This document shows, one piece after another, positions 7,540 to 16,700 of a stretch of 33,555 bases of DNA. The position numbers were made by a program, and so were the translations under genes. The notes under the pieces are model-generated. The model searched no databases and was not told the origin of the DNA. It worked only from the letters and a program-made list of their open reading frames with translations. This DNA comes from JAMIFV01 sp035906055. Its GTDB lineage: Bacteria; Pseudomonadota; Alphaproteobacteria; Rickettsiales; JABCZZ01. Each line of letters begins with the position of its first letter. The first letter of the stretch is position 1. Location: contig JAMIFV010000075.1 of NCBI GenBank assembly GCA_035906055.1, positions 1 through 33,555 of the forward strand. Reading direction: 5' to 3'.

Positions 7540-9139
7540 TGACGCCAGACCGCAGCATTATTCCAAATACGATCCGCACCTTCATGGCTCCGCACAATGG
7601 GCGACACGAAAACACCTCAAAGAGCGCGGCTATGGCCAGAATGGACATCATTTCTTGGGATACGGACTGCCCGAACGCGCCGGACAGCCGCATTTCCCCA
7701 TCACCTACGGCGGAGCGCGGCATTTTACCACGATAGCGCCTACACGTTCCGGCAAGAGCGTATCGGCGCTCGTTCCCAATATCATGCGAGCGCCCGGTTC
7801 CAGCGTCATTCTCGATGTTAAATCCGGCGAACTGGCCATGATTACGGCCAGATACCGCCAGAGCATCGGCCATAACGTCGCGCTATACGACCCCTATGAT
7901 GCGGTGGCCTCGCGGCTTGGCATGAAATCTGTGCGGATTAACCTGCTGGATGATATTGAACCGAATAGCGATCATGCGTTCGACGATGCGTTTCTGCTGG
8001 CCGATGCGCTCATTATACCTGAAAGACAGGGCGAATCTCACTGGAGCGTTGAAGCACAGGCGCTTGTTGCCGGTCTTTCCATTGCGGTAAAATGCAGGGA
8101 TGAAGAAACGATCATCTCCAAAAGTGATCTTGGCATATCAAACGGGGACATCGGCGATGTTCGCGCCATTCTGAATATGAATGCCTCAGAATTTTTCCGC
8201 TATATCAACGGCACGTTCGCCGATGACGGAAAAATACTCGCCAGAGGCATGATGCAAAGCCACAACCCGTTCGTGCGGGCAGCGGCAGGAAGATTGAGCA
8301 ATAAAGCGGAAAAAGAACTTTCCGGCGTTATCTCCACCGCGCAAAAAAACACGCATTTTCTCGAAAGCCCGCTGATACGCCGCAGCCTCTCGGATTCCAC
8401 GTTTGATCTAAAGGAACTGGGGAACGGCAAGACCGATCTTTATATCATTCTTCCGGCTGACCGGCTTCCTACATCAGGCCGCTTGATCCGGGCGCTGCTT
8501 TCCAAAACGCTTATGACAGTGGCACGTCTGCCATTCAGACCCAACCCGCCGGTTTATTTCGTGATCGAAGAAATGGCGGCGCTGGGGCGGCTTGAAATCG
8601 TGGAGTCTAGCTATGGACTCATGGCCGGGTTCGGCCTGCAACTCCACGGGTTATGGCAGGATTTATCGCAGGCAAAAAATCTCTACCCGAATTCATGGCA
8701 GACCTTCATCGCTAACTCCGCCTGCATCCAGGCGTTCGGGACGCGGGACGCCTTCACGGCGGACTATCTCTCCAAAATGTGCGGACGCGCCAGCATTGAG
8801 CAGATCAGCGCCGAGACAGCGGATAAACGTGCTTCACTTTTCGGTGATCCAAAATATTTCGGGGAAATGGACAGGCTGGAAGGCCGTCCTCTTATTACCC
8901 CCGAAGAAATCATGACGTTGCACCCCGGTGTGCAGCTTCTGATCCTTGCCGGTGCTAATCCCGTCATGGCTTACAAAACGGCTTATTTTCTCGACCGTGT
9001 GTACCGGGATCGCCGGGATCGGCCTCTCTACAGTGTCTTGCCGGAATATCAAACCGCCAAGCCGCTTTCTTCCTACGACTTCACCAGCCCCAAGCTCAAT
9101 GTTGGGGCGCTTCTCGATCATCACATCAAAGTGGGGTAA
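7529..9139 (+). CDS. VirD4/TraG-type coupling ATPase lacking N-terminal membrane segments
   Basis: This 536-aa P-loop ATPase resembles type IV coupling proteins, which hand relaxase-DNA complexes to a secretion channel. The N-terminus starts at HGSAQWATRKHL, a block that in full-length relatives follows two membrane helices; those helices are absent here. Walker A is APTRSGKS (70-77). Walker B lies near 341-352 and reads FVIEEMAALG, with Glu where Asp is usual. The later GLQLHGLWQDLSQ and FGTRDAFTADYLS segments match the family core. GGAGG precedes the ATG at 7529, inside the vWA gene. Membrane anchoring might come from the four-TM protein encoded 3 bp downstream. Confidence 0.88.
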   Translation: MKNNDARPQHYSKYDPHLHGSAQWATRKHLKERGYGQNGHHFLGYGLPERAGQPHFPITYGGARHFTTIAPTRSGKSVSALVPNIMRAPGSSVILDVKSGELAMITARYRQSIGHNVALYDPYDAVASRLGMKSVRINLLDDIEPNSDHAFDDAFLLADALIIPERQGESHWSVEAQALVAGLSIAVKCRDEETIISKSDLGISNGDIGDVRAILNMNASEFFRYINGTFADDGKILARGMMQSHNPFVRAAAGRLSNKAEKELSGVISTAQKNTHFLESPLIRRSLSDSTFDLKELGNGKTDLYIILPADRLPTSGRLIRALLSKTLMTVARLPFRPNPPVYFVIEEMAALGRLEIVESSYGLMAGFGLQLHGLWQDLSQAKNLYPNSWQTFIANSACIQAFGTRDAFTADYLSKMCGRASIEQISAETADKRASLFGDPKYFGEMDRLEGRPLITPEEIMTLHPGVQLLILAGANPVMAYKTAYFLDRVYRDRRDRPLYSVLPEYQTAKPLSSYDFTSPKLNVGALLDHHIKVG

Positions 9140-9142
9140 TTT

Positions 9143-9577
9143 ATGAAACTTCGTTCGTGGATTTTTGTTTTTCTGCTTATCTTCAGCGCCTATGGCAGCG
9201 CGGCGATCATTGCCGAACATTACGGACGGCACTGGCCGACTTTCAACTATTACAGCCACTGGTTCCTGATGAATGCAGCGCCGTGGGTGACAATCATCGG
9301 CGGGTTCATCGCATGGCGCAAGGCTTGGAAATGGCGAACCTTGAGCAATGAAAAGCTCCGCGCCGCCAGCCAGCTCTCACGCGGCAAGCATATTGTCGCC
9401 CTGCCGGAGAATGAGACAGGCGGATTTGAGTTTCTGGCGATATGGATTATCTGGCTGGGGATTTTCAGTGTGCCATATTACCTCCATATTCCCCTGCCTC
9501 AGTGGGCTGCCGCGACCTTTCTCATGATCTGGGTTGGCATCAGAATATGTTTCAAGAACCTGACGGATGAAGAATGA
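9143..9577 (+). CDS. Four-TM membrane protein coupled to the VirD4-type ATPase
   Basis: This 144-aa protein has four predicted membrane segments: ~5-26, ~42-60, ~95-116 and ~119-137. Between the second and third lies a cytoplasmic basic loop (RKAWKWRTLSNEKLRAAS and onward). It starts 3 bp after the ATPase stop. The arrangement suggests it supplies the membrane domain missing from that ATPase, as split coupling proteins can do, but I see no sequence match to a named family. It is the last gene of the five-gene run. Confidence 0.68.
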   Translation: MKLRSWIFVFLLIFSAYGSAAIIAEHYGRHWPTFNYYSHWFLMNAAPWVTIIGGFIAWRKAWKWRTLSNEKLRAASQLSRGKHIVALPENETGGFEFLAIWIIWLGIFSVPYYLHIPLPQWAAATFLMIWVGIRICFKNLTDEE

Positions 9578-9957
9578 TCGGAGTATCTACCTGCGCCTGC
9601 GTTCGTGAGCTATTCACTACCCCGGCGCGTCTACGCTCCGCCTGCTGCTATGCAGTATCCTTGCCTGCCTTGCTTATGGCTTGCCTGTCTTCGATTGATT
9701 GCCAGTAACGCGCTGTTTCCAGCGTCCGGCTTTCTCCCGACCTATGAACCGCTCCAGACCATTCAGCCTTGACGTGCAGACTGCCGGATACGCGGTGCGC
9801 CGCAACAGGTTTTTCCCCGTAAGAGAGGGCTAGGGCCGCAAGCGGCCAAGCCCCTCTAACGGACGCCCCAGAAAACGCTGTTGCAACGCCCCTTGTTCGT
9901 ATCCGTCGGACGTTCTGCACGGCTGAATAGTCAGCCGCTTCATAAGGAGAAAGACAA
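9578..9957. other. Gene-free stretch with a strong hairpin and short repeats
   Basis: No credible gene. TTGCCTG or TTGCTT words recur in a 30-bp stretch at ~9660-9690. A strong imperfect hairpin at 9825-9856 has GCCGC-AA-GCGGC at its core and an outer GAGGGC/GCCCCTC stem. The stretch precedes a small gene with a good ribosome site, so promoter and leader functions are likely. A transfer origin is possible but the relaxase gene is far away. Confidence 0.4.
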
Positions 9958-10170
9958 ATGACGACTCAGGAAAACACCACCAACGGCAACCCGAAACCAG
10001 ACCTGATTGCCAAGACCAAGGAGCAGCACGGCAAACATGCTACCTTCGATACGGTAGGAGTGGCATGGACACGGGAAGACGGTTCGATCTACTTCAAGCC
10101 CTACGGCAAGCAGGTCATCGACCGCCCCATTTATCTCTTTCCGGCCAAAACGGAAAAAACCGAAGCCTGA
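9958..10170 (+). CDS. Small conserved-type element protein, 70 aa
   Basis: The Thr/Asn-rich N-terminus is followed by a compact domain, FDTVGVAWTREDGSIYFKPY, ending in RPIYLFPAKTEK. This pattern (a GxAWxxxDGS strand pair then an xxxLFP end) resembles small soluble proteins seen on alphaproteobacterial plasmids and mobile elements; their function is unknown to me. AAGGAGAAAG precedes the ATG. It is monocistronic: a long leader lies before it and a strong terminator directly after. Confidence 0.72.
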   Translation: MTTQENTTNGNPKPDLIAKTKEQHGKHATFDTVGVAWTREDGSIYFKPYGKQVIDRPIYLFPAKTEKTEA

Positions 10171-10189
10171 TCTCCAGAGCTTCACCATC

Positions 10190-10223
10190 AAGCCCGCTGT
10201 CTTCACCGGCAGCGGGCTTTTTT
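10190..10223 (+). terminator. Strong rho-independent terminator
   Basis: AAGCCCGCTG and CAGCGGGCTT form a 10-bp stem with an intervening short loop, followed by a T run. It ends the transcript of the 70-aa gene. Confidence 0.9.
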
Positions 10224-10868
10224 CTTTGCTTCCCTCATTCCAGTACGATAAAAAGAGCCTGCGGTTTTGGCTGGCTCCGTTTTCTTTGAAACGTCCATAC
10301 ATCCAGTCAGTCAGAAGGCGCAAAAGCGGCTTAAGAAAGACCGCAAGCTGTGTATTGTATTATCAAATTCTGCGAATTTTCTAATAAATACCGAGCTTGA
10401 GAAGGGAGGCTGCTCCGCCCTCCCGTTCTATCCCTCCCGGAAAGCCCTAACCTCACGAAGACGCTTTTGGCGTATCCGTTCCGTAAGGGCTTATATGGCA
10501 CTTTGGGGTATTGAACCCACGCCAGTGCCATCAACCGTATCGCCGGTTAGACCACTCGCAAACGTCTGGCCGTTGCATCACCAGTCAGGGGAGCGTTCCT
10601 GCTCCCCCCGACACCCCCATGACCAAAGGGCATTCTGCGCCCCTTGGAACCCTCGACCAACCTTCCGCAGTTTGGATGCCGCCCGGACTTGGAGATATGC
10701 CTCTCCACCGGAGCCGAACCATGCATAATCGGCTGCCCGATTAACCAGCACCAACCGTTCGCCGATTGGATACGCGCCATTGGTCTCGCCCTTGGATAAC
10801 GACCAACCCAGCATGGATTGGATGCCGCCAATTTATAAGGGGCATAGCTTAAAGCCCAAAAATTAGCT
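10224..10868. other. 645-bp gene-free stretch with hairpins
   Basis: I see no gene with a plausible start and family. GGGAGG/CCTCCC (10404-10424) and GGGGAGC/GCTCCCC (10588-10607) are clear hairpins, and a tRNA-like block lies at 10496-10560. The stretch separates the plus-strand transfer genes from the minus-strand metal genes and may be a junction between older modules. Confidence 0.5.
10496..10560 (-). other. Degenerate tRNA-like sequence
   Basis: Read on the minus strand, TGCGAGTGGTCTAACCGGC looks like a D-arm and GGGTTCAATACCC like a T-arm. A perfect 7-bp pairing, TGGCACT with AGTGCCA (10496-10502 and 10524-10530), encloses the T-arm. Antisense translation gives a GIEP string, a common signature of translated tRNA T-arms. 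No complete cloverleaf or proper anticodon loop can be drawn, so this is a relic or a chance likeness, not a working tRNA. Confidence 0.3.
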
Positions 10869-11177
10869 TTAATGCTTCATGTTCTCATGGTTTTTCTGCA
10901 TGGCCTCTTTTTCAGCCTTGGCGCAGATTTCACATTCATCGCCTTGCTTCATGGAAGACATACCTTCCATTTTACCCATGCACATCTTGCACATGCCGTC
11001 TTTACAGCATTTGCATTCGCCAGATTTGCAGCATTCACCACATTTTCCATCCTTGCAGCACTCGCATTTCTCACAACACGGCATTTTCATGCCCATGCCG
11101 GATTGTGACCCACCCTGAGGGCTGGCGCAGGCGGCAAGGAAAACCAAGAATATAACAGGGATTATTTTCTTAAACAT
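10869..11177 (-). CDS. Cys- and Met-rich metal-binding lipoprotein
   Basis: This 102-aa protein has a lipoprotein signal (LVFLAAC lipobox, Cys17). The mature part has 15 more cysteines, mostly in a repeating block (CCEKCECCKDGKCGECC, then CKCCKDGMCKMC). Met-rich stretches (MGMKM; MCMGKMEGMSSMK) and a final CEIC follow. It should be tethered to a membrane in the periplasm and bind soft metals such as Cu(I), Ag(I) or Hg(II) much like a metallothionein. It is the last gene of the MerR-driven unit, 20 bp after the HMA/MauE-like gene. The low complexity makes homology searching unreliable; Cu is the best guess from the CueR-type regulator. Confidence 0.78.
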   Translation of the reverse strand: MFKKIIPVIFLVFLAACASPQGGSQSGMGMKMPCCEKCECCKDGKCGECCKSGECKCCKDGMCKMCMGKMEGMSSMKQGDECEICAKAEKEAMQKNHENMKH

Positions 11178-11197
11178 AGTGGCCTCATTTCTAGGGG

Positions 11198-11914
11198 TTA
11201 AGTGGAATACATCGCGGCCAGCATCAGCACGGACATGCCAACCATCCCTAAATCTTCCACCAGTGTTATTGTGGACATGGGGAGGTTCAGCACCGTGCCA
11301 AGGCAGGCGCAGCGAATTTTGCGTTTTTCGCGCAGGGCTTGAATAACGCCCAAGCTGCTAAAACCCATCAGCGCGATGGAGAAATAAAGCGCGAGAAGCA
11401 GCTCGTATTGGAATAACAATGCCAGTCCGAGGCCAAGCTCAAGGAAGGGATAAACATATCCGTAACCGTTCCAGCGTTTGGCCAGCAAATCATAGGTAGC
11501 GTATGCGTCACGAAAGCCGGTCAAATCCAGTAATTTGAAGAATGAAAATACAATGAAGAACCCCGCCATAAAATGCAGCATCCATTCATGTAGGCCGGAA
11601 GCTCCTTTCAATGACACGATAGAAATCATGCCGACGATCAGAAGAAGCGGGTAATAGGTGGCAAGCCAGCTTTTCTTTTCTTCATTGTCGAGTGCGGAGA
11701 TAGCGTCTGTATGTGGCGTAAGGCGATAATTACCCGCCTTTGCAACAGCCTGATTAAGATCAGCCAGTGAATCGGTGCTGGGATTTTGCAAAACGGCACG
11801 CGGCGGATTCAGTGTTACTTGCACACTCTCGGCAAAGCCTTGCAGCGCATCAGTGATTTTTTGTACGCAGGATTGGCAGTGCATCCCGTCGATTTGATAG
11901 GCTTTATTGGTCAC
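11198..11914 (-). CDS. HMA domain joined to MauE/DoxX-like membrane protein
   Basis: The N-terminal ~65 residues are a heavy-metal-associated domain with the GMHCQSCV metal site (CxxC). A linker leads to four or five membrane helices resembling MauE/DoxX-type proteins, with a CACLGTVLNLPMS motif between the last helices. MauE-like proteins act in periplasmic thiol redox, so the fusion may couple Cu(I) or Hg(II) capture to membrane transfer or thiol chemistry. The GTG at 11914 with GGAGGAAA upstream (238 aa) is preferred. A longer frame from an ATG at 11968 would overlap the MerR gene by 65 bp and only adds residues shadowing its end. Confidence 0.8.
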   Translation of the reverse strand: MTNKAYQIDGMHCQSCVQKITDALQGFAESVQVTLNPPRAVLQNPSTDSLADLNQAVAKAGNYRLTPHTDAISALDNEEKKSWLATYYPLLLIVGMISIVSLKGASGLHEWMLHFMAGFFIVFSFFKLLDLTGFRDAYATYDLLAKRWNGYGYVYPFLELGLGLALLFQYELLLALYFSIALMGFSSLGVIQALREKRKIRCACLGTVLNLPMSTITLVEDLGMVGMSVLMLAAMYST

Positions 11915-12347
11915 AGCAGCTTTTTCCTCCGCCACGGGTGATGTAATCAAGAATCGGGCAGTCGGCACTTGATGTATCGTCGCCCGGACACTCCTTTGTC
12001 AGCAGGATAAGTGCTTTTTTGACTTCCTTGAGTTCGCGTATTTTTTGTTCGGCTTCCGCTATTTTACCCGTGGTATGACGCAGCACCTCGGCACAGGTCG
12101 CTTTATCTGAGCGGTTCAGCGTTAGTAATTGGCGGATTTCTTCAAGTGTAAAATTCAGTGTTTTTGCGCCCCGGATAAACTGGATGATACGCCATGCTTC
12201 ATCACCATAAATGCGATAGCCCGCGCTTGAACGGCTGGCCGCCTTAATCAACCCCATTTTCTCGTAATAACGGATCGTATCGGTGCTGATACCGCTACGC
12301 TCCGCTAATTTGCCAATCGTCAGATTTTCATTGGTTCTTATACTCAT
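11904..12347 (-). CDS. CueR-like MerR-family metal regulator
   Basis: This 147-aa protein has an N-terminal winged helix (LTIGKLAERSGISTDTIRYY), a dimerisation helix and a C-terminal metal loop CPGDDTSSADCPI. The loop nearly matches the two-Cys Cu(I) loop of CueR (CPGDDSADCPI). It should act as a Cu(I)/Ag(I)-responsive activator that untwists a long-spacer promoter. The ATG at 12347 is chosen because a longer TTG frame (12386) would begin inside the promoter. The downstream HMA/MauE-like gene overlaps its end. A C-terminal CCDQ may add metal contacts. Confidence 0.88.
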   Translation of the reverse strand: MSIRTNENLTIGKLAERSGISTDTIRYYEKMGLIKAASRSSAGYRIYGDEAWRIIQFIRGAKTLNFTLEEIRQLLTLNRSDKATCAEVLRHTTGKIAEAEQKIRELKEVKKALILLTKECPGDDTSSADCPILDYITRGGGKSCCDQ

Positions 12348-12354
12348 ACATTTG

Positions 12355-12386
12355 AATCTACACCTTGGAGCATACTCCAAGGTCAA
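12355..12386 (-). promoter_or_regulatory. MerR-type promoter with perfect dyad operator
   Basis: On the minus strand TTGACC (-35, 12381-12386) and TAGATT (-10, 12355-12360) are 20 bp apart, the long spacer typical of MerR-regulated promoters. Within it lies a perfect 9-bp dyad, ACCTTGGAG / CTCCAAGGT (12362-12383). It drives the MerR gene and the two genes after it. Confidence 0.85.
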
Positions 12387-12390
12387 GAAG

Positions 12391-13263
12391 TTATTTTACC
12401 AATAGGCCAAACGGCGCGAACACATCCTTTCCGCCGATTTTCACTTGCGCGAACAACTTAACAAAACCGGCTTTTTCCGGTTCAATGTGAAATTCCAGTT
12501 TTGGGCCACCACGCTCGGTATCGGTGGTGGGTTCTTTACCCATTGGGTGGATGTGCATCACCGAATTATAATCCTCGGTGAACCCCACCACATGCGCGAA
12601 CGCGCCCATCACCGGCTCTAGTTGCGTGAATGGTTTTCCGTCCTTGGTGACAGTGATATTGCCCATCACCGCGCTACCGGCTTTCGGTTCGCTATCCAGT
12701 GCAAGAGTGAACGTGTATCCGTCCACCGTGCTGGTCATGCTGGTGGCTTTGTTGATCGTGGACTTATCCTTAGACGCGCTCCCCATATCGGCCATCACAT
12801 ATTCTTGCTTGCCGGTGGCAACGGGAATTACGTCCGCCCATACGCGGTAGCTGTCGTTCTTCTTCGGCGTGAAATCGAACACGAATTCACCTGCATTCTT
12901 GCCAGCAACAGGGTGGATGTGGTGGTAATCAGTAAGGGCTGGGTCAACAATCAGCAGATGAAGTTTCTTGGTATGCGCCTCTTTAAGGCCATCGAATGAT
13001 AGTGGCTTGCCGTCTGCCACAGTGTTGAGCTTCACCACCACCTGCGAAGTCTTCCTTGCTTGCAGCGGCGTTACTGGCTCCAAGGCAAGTTTAACAGTGT
13101 TTTTAGCGGCCATTTCATCATGTGCGCCGCCACCATGCTCCATTGCTTCATGCGAAGTTGCGGCTGGCTGGGCTTGGCCGTGACCGGCATGATCGCCAGC
13201 GGCATAGGCAATGGTGCCAGTGGTTAATATGGTGCTGATAAGCAATGCGTGAAAGAGTTTCAT
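12391..13263 (-). CDS. Periplasmic His-rich metal-resistance protein
   Basis: This 290-aa protein has a signal peptide (to about AYAAG) and then a His/Met-rich stretch (GDHAGHGQ, HEAMEHGGGAHDEM). Two similar beta-rich halves follow, each with a His pair motif: YHHIHP near 123 and MHIHPMG near 240. This layout resembles FixH/YtkA-like periplasmic proteins found beside copper efflux genes. A role in periplasmic metal binding or delivery to the pump is likely but not proven. It is the last gene of the pump operon, 10 bp after the 148-aa gene, and ends right before the MerR promoter. Confidence 0.75.
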   Translation of the reverse strand: MKLFHALLISTILTTGTIAYAAGDHAGHGQAQPAATSHEAMEHGGGAHDEMAAKNTVKLALEPVTPLQARKTSQVVVKLNTVADGKPLSFDGLKEAHTKKLHLLIVDPALTDYHHIHPVAGKNAGEFVFDFTPKKNDSYRVWADVIPVATGKQEYVMADMGSASKDKSTINKATSMTSTVDGYTFTLALDSEPKAGSAVMGNITVTKDGKPFTQLEPVMGAFAHVVGFTEDYNSVMHIHPMGKEPTTDTERGGPKLEFHIEPEKAGFVKLFAQVKIGGKDVFAPFGLLVK

Positions 13264-13273
13264 GGTAATACCT

Positions 13274-13720
13274 TTATTTTATGTTGGATTCTAAGAGTTG
13301 AAGTGCGCCTTCAGCCTTTTTGAATTCGGCTTTGGTTTTCTCCGCATCTTTAGCATCAGCAGCACTATGAACTTTACCTAGCTGAGTGCTGAGTTGCTTA
13401 AGTGAAGCCTCAAGACGGGTTTTCTTATCGCCTTCCAATCCTGCTTTTTCTTTCAGCGCATTGATGCTGGCTTCAATCTTTTCAATTTCATTGTGCATGG
13501 CATCGTGCTTGTTTTCGCTGATCTGCGTGCTGATCGTTTTCATGCCAGCCTGAATCTCTGCTAACGCGCTCTGTGCATCTGTTGCGGTAGCAGCAGCTTT
13601 TGAATAAGCGGCAGGGGCTTCGGCATGTTGCCCTTCGTGTTTTTCATCGCCATGCGCCAGTGCGGGTTGCTGGAAGCCTGCAAAGGCCAGTATCGCGGTA
13701 GTGAGAAGTAGTTTTTTCAT
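13274..13720 (-). CDS. Small periplasmic helical protein of the pump operon
   Basis: This 148-aa protein has a signal peptide (MKKLLLTTAILAFAGFQQ, cleavage near ALA). A short His-rich piece follows (HGDEKHEGQHAE), then about 100 residues of charged helix with heptad-like spacing. The pattern suggests a helical hairpin or coiled coil. I recognise no named family. It sits between the RND pump gene (15 bp) and the His-rich protein gene (10 bp). A periplasmic metal chaperone or pump accessory role is inferred from the His cluster and position. GGAGAATGAC-type ribosome site upstream. Confidence 0.65.
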   Translation of the reverse strand: MKKLLLTTAILAFAGFQQPALAHGDEKHEGQHAEAPAAYSKAAATATDAQSALAEIQAGMKTISTQISENKHDAMHNEIEKIEASINALKEKAGLEGDKKTRLEASLKQLSTQLGKVHSAADAKDAEKTKAEFKKAEGALQLLESNIK

Positions 13721-13735
13721 GTCATTCTCCTTTGG

Positions 13736-16700
13736 TTAATGGGTAATTGCCGCTGGTAGCAAAGTAGCGACGGGTTTCTTGCCGAATTTCCAGAATACCA
13801 GTGGGCGCACGGTGAGATCGAGCAGCGTGCTGGAAAACAGCCCGCAGAAAATCACCACCGCTACAGGGTGCAGGATTTCACGACCCGGTTCATCGGCGGC
13901 AATAATCAGCGGAATGAGGGCAAGGGATGCGGTGAGCGCGGTCATCAACACTGGGATAATCCGCTCGGACGTGCCGCGATAAATCATGGCAAGGTTGAAG
14001 CGTTCACCTTCATGTTCCATCAGGTGCATGTAATGCGCGATCATCATAATGCCATTACGGGCGGCAATACCAGTGAGCGTGACGAAACCCACCATTGTTG
14101 CAATCGAGAACACGCCGCCGGAGAGCCACACGCCAATCACTGCACCGATAAAGGCCAACGGGATGGATACCATCACCTGAAGCGCAAGGTTTGCACTCTT
14201 GAAATGCACGAACAGCACCATGAACATGCCAGCAAGAGAAAACAGGCTTAACACCGCAATCAAACGCGAGGCACTGGCTTGGCTTTCAAATTGCCCACCA
14301 TAGGTAATGTAATAGCCCTGTGGCAGTTGCACTTTGCTATCAATCGCCGCCTGCACCTTCTTCACCACGCCCACCAGATCACGCTCGGCTACGTTGGCCT
14401 GAATCACAATACGGCGTTGAGCATTTTCACGGTTGATGATGTTCGGCCCTTTGGCATCCTGCACATTGGCAATGGCTTGCAGTGGCACAACATTGCCGTC
14501 TTTGGTATCGACAGGAATTTGCTTAATGGCTTCAATGTCACTACGCGAGGCATCGGAAAGGCGCATCACGATGTCATAGGTGCGCTGGCCATCCAGCACT
14601 TGCCCCACGGCTTTGCCCTGCATGGCAAGCTCGGCATATTCCGCCGCTTCGCCGGAAAGAAGGCCATAGGTGGCGGCTTTCTCACGATCAAACAGCACAT
14701 GCACCTGTGGGATAAGCACCTGCTTTTCCACCGACAGATCCACCACGCCTTCCACTTCGCTCATGGCTTGGCGAATTTCCTCGGCTTTAGCGCGAAGCAC
14801 ATCCAAATCCGTGCCGAACAGTTTGATGGCGATCTGCGCCCGCACGCCACTCATCATGTGGTCAATGCGGTGAGAAATAGGCTGGCCGATATTCACCGCG
14901 ATTCCGGGAACTTCATCTAGGCGATTGCGTATATCCGCCAGAATGACAGCGCGGGAACGCTCGGATTCTTTCAATTCCACCTCGATCTCACTGGAATGCA
15001 CACCTTCTGCGTGGTCATCGCGTTCAGCACGGCCTGTACGCCTTCCCGTTTCGGTAGCTTCCGGCACTTGGTGGATAAGGTTTTCTGCAATCGTGCCGAT
15101 GCGGTTGGATTCAGCAAGACTGGTTCCGGGTGGTGTCAGGATGTTAATCGTCACTGAACCTTCATTGAATTGCGGCAGAAATTCCTTACCAAAGAACGGC
15201 ACCATTGCCAGCACCCCAAATGTCAGCACCGCAACTGCCGTAAGCACCGTTTTGCTATGTGGGAAGGCAAAATTGAGTACGCGGGTTTGAAGTGCTTTAA
15301 TTTTCCTCAAAAGCCAGCCGTCATGCTCCGCGCTCATGCGCTTCATGTTCGGCAACAGGTAAGAGCAAAGGGCTGGAGTGAGCGTAAGCGATACGAACAG
15401 CGAAGCAATGATAGAGGTGATATAGGCAATACCCAGCGGCAGGAAGATTTTGCCTTCTATACCGTCCATTGCAAAAAGCGGAATGAATACCAGCACCACA
15501 ATGATGGTGGCGAATACGATAGAGTTCCGCACTTCGCTTGATGCTTCATAAATCACTTGCAGCGGGTTGCGCGGTTTTTCCGCATGGCGGTTTTCACGCA
15601 AGCGGCGGAAGACGTTTTCTACATCCACAATCGCATCATCTACCAGTTCACCAATCGCCACGGCCAAACCGCCCAGCGTCATGGTGTTGATGCTCAGACC
15701 AAAAAACTTGAACACGATAGCGGTCAATACGAATGAAAGCGGAATGGCGGTCAGCGTGATAAAGGTGGTGCGGAAGTTAAGCAGGAACAAGAACAGCACG
15801 ATAGCAACCAGTATCGCGCCATCGACTAAGGCTTTCTCTACATTCTTGATAGCCCGCTCGATGAAACTTCCTTGTTTGAAAATTTCACCGTGAATTTTTA
15901 CGCCTTCGGGCAGGTTTTTTTGAATGCTGGCAAGCTCGGCTTCAATCGCCTTGGTGAGCTTGATGGTGTCTGCGCCGGGTTGTTTCTGAACCGAAAAAAT
16001 CACGGCAGGGCTACCATTGACGCTTGCATCGCCGCGCTTTGCCAGAGGGCCGCCAAGTTTAATATCCGCCACCTGATCGAGCGTCAGCGGTGTCGGACTG
16101 CTATTGTCTTTCGGTAACGGCGATTTTGCCAGATCATCAAGCGTTTTTACTCTGGCGATATTGCGGATTAAGCCTTCCTGATAATCAGAAAGCAGAAAGC
16201 CGCCTGTAGCGTTGATGTTGGAACCGGCGATGGTCGCTTCCACGTCATGCAGTGATACGCCGTAATTCTTAAGTTTCAGCGGGTCAACCAACACCTGATA
16301 TTGCTTCAGATCGCCGCCAATAACCGCGACTTGCGAAATACCGGAAATGGAAAGCAAGCGGTTGCGAATATCCCACTCCGCAATCGTGCGTAAATCCATG
16401 CCACTAATTTCAGGGTTTTCCGAAGTTAGTCCCACCAGCATGATTTCACCCATAATGGAAGAAATCGGCCCCATGACAGGGCGTGCGTCCTGTGGCAGTG
16501 TTTCCTGCGCCTGTTGCAGTTTTTCCGCGATAATCTGACGTGCGGTGTAAATATCGGTATCCCAACCGAATTCTACCCATACAATCGAAAGTCCAATAGC
16601 CGATGCCGAGCGCACGCGCTCCACACCCGTTGAGCCGTTTACCACCGTTTCAATCGGCCATGTTACCAGAGCCTCCACTTCCTCCGGCGCAAGCCCTTCG

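Noticed and set aside
10267..10831. Overlapping frames of 77-153 aa on both strands
   Set aside because: No ribosome site, low-complexity composition and conflict with hairpins and the tRNA-like block.
14279..14920. 213-aa plus-strand frame opposite the RND pump
   Set aside because: Antisense shadow of a clear pump gene.
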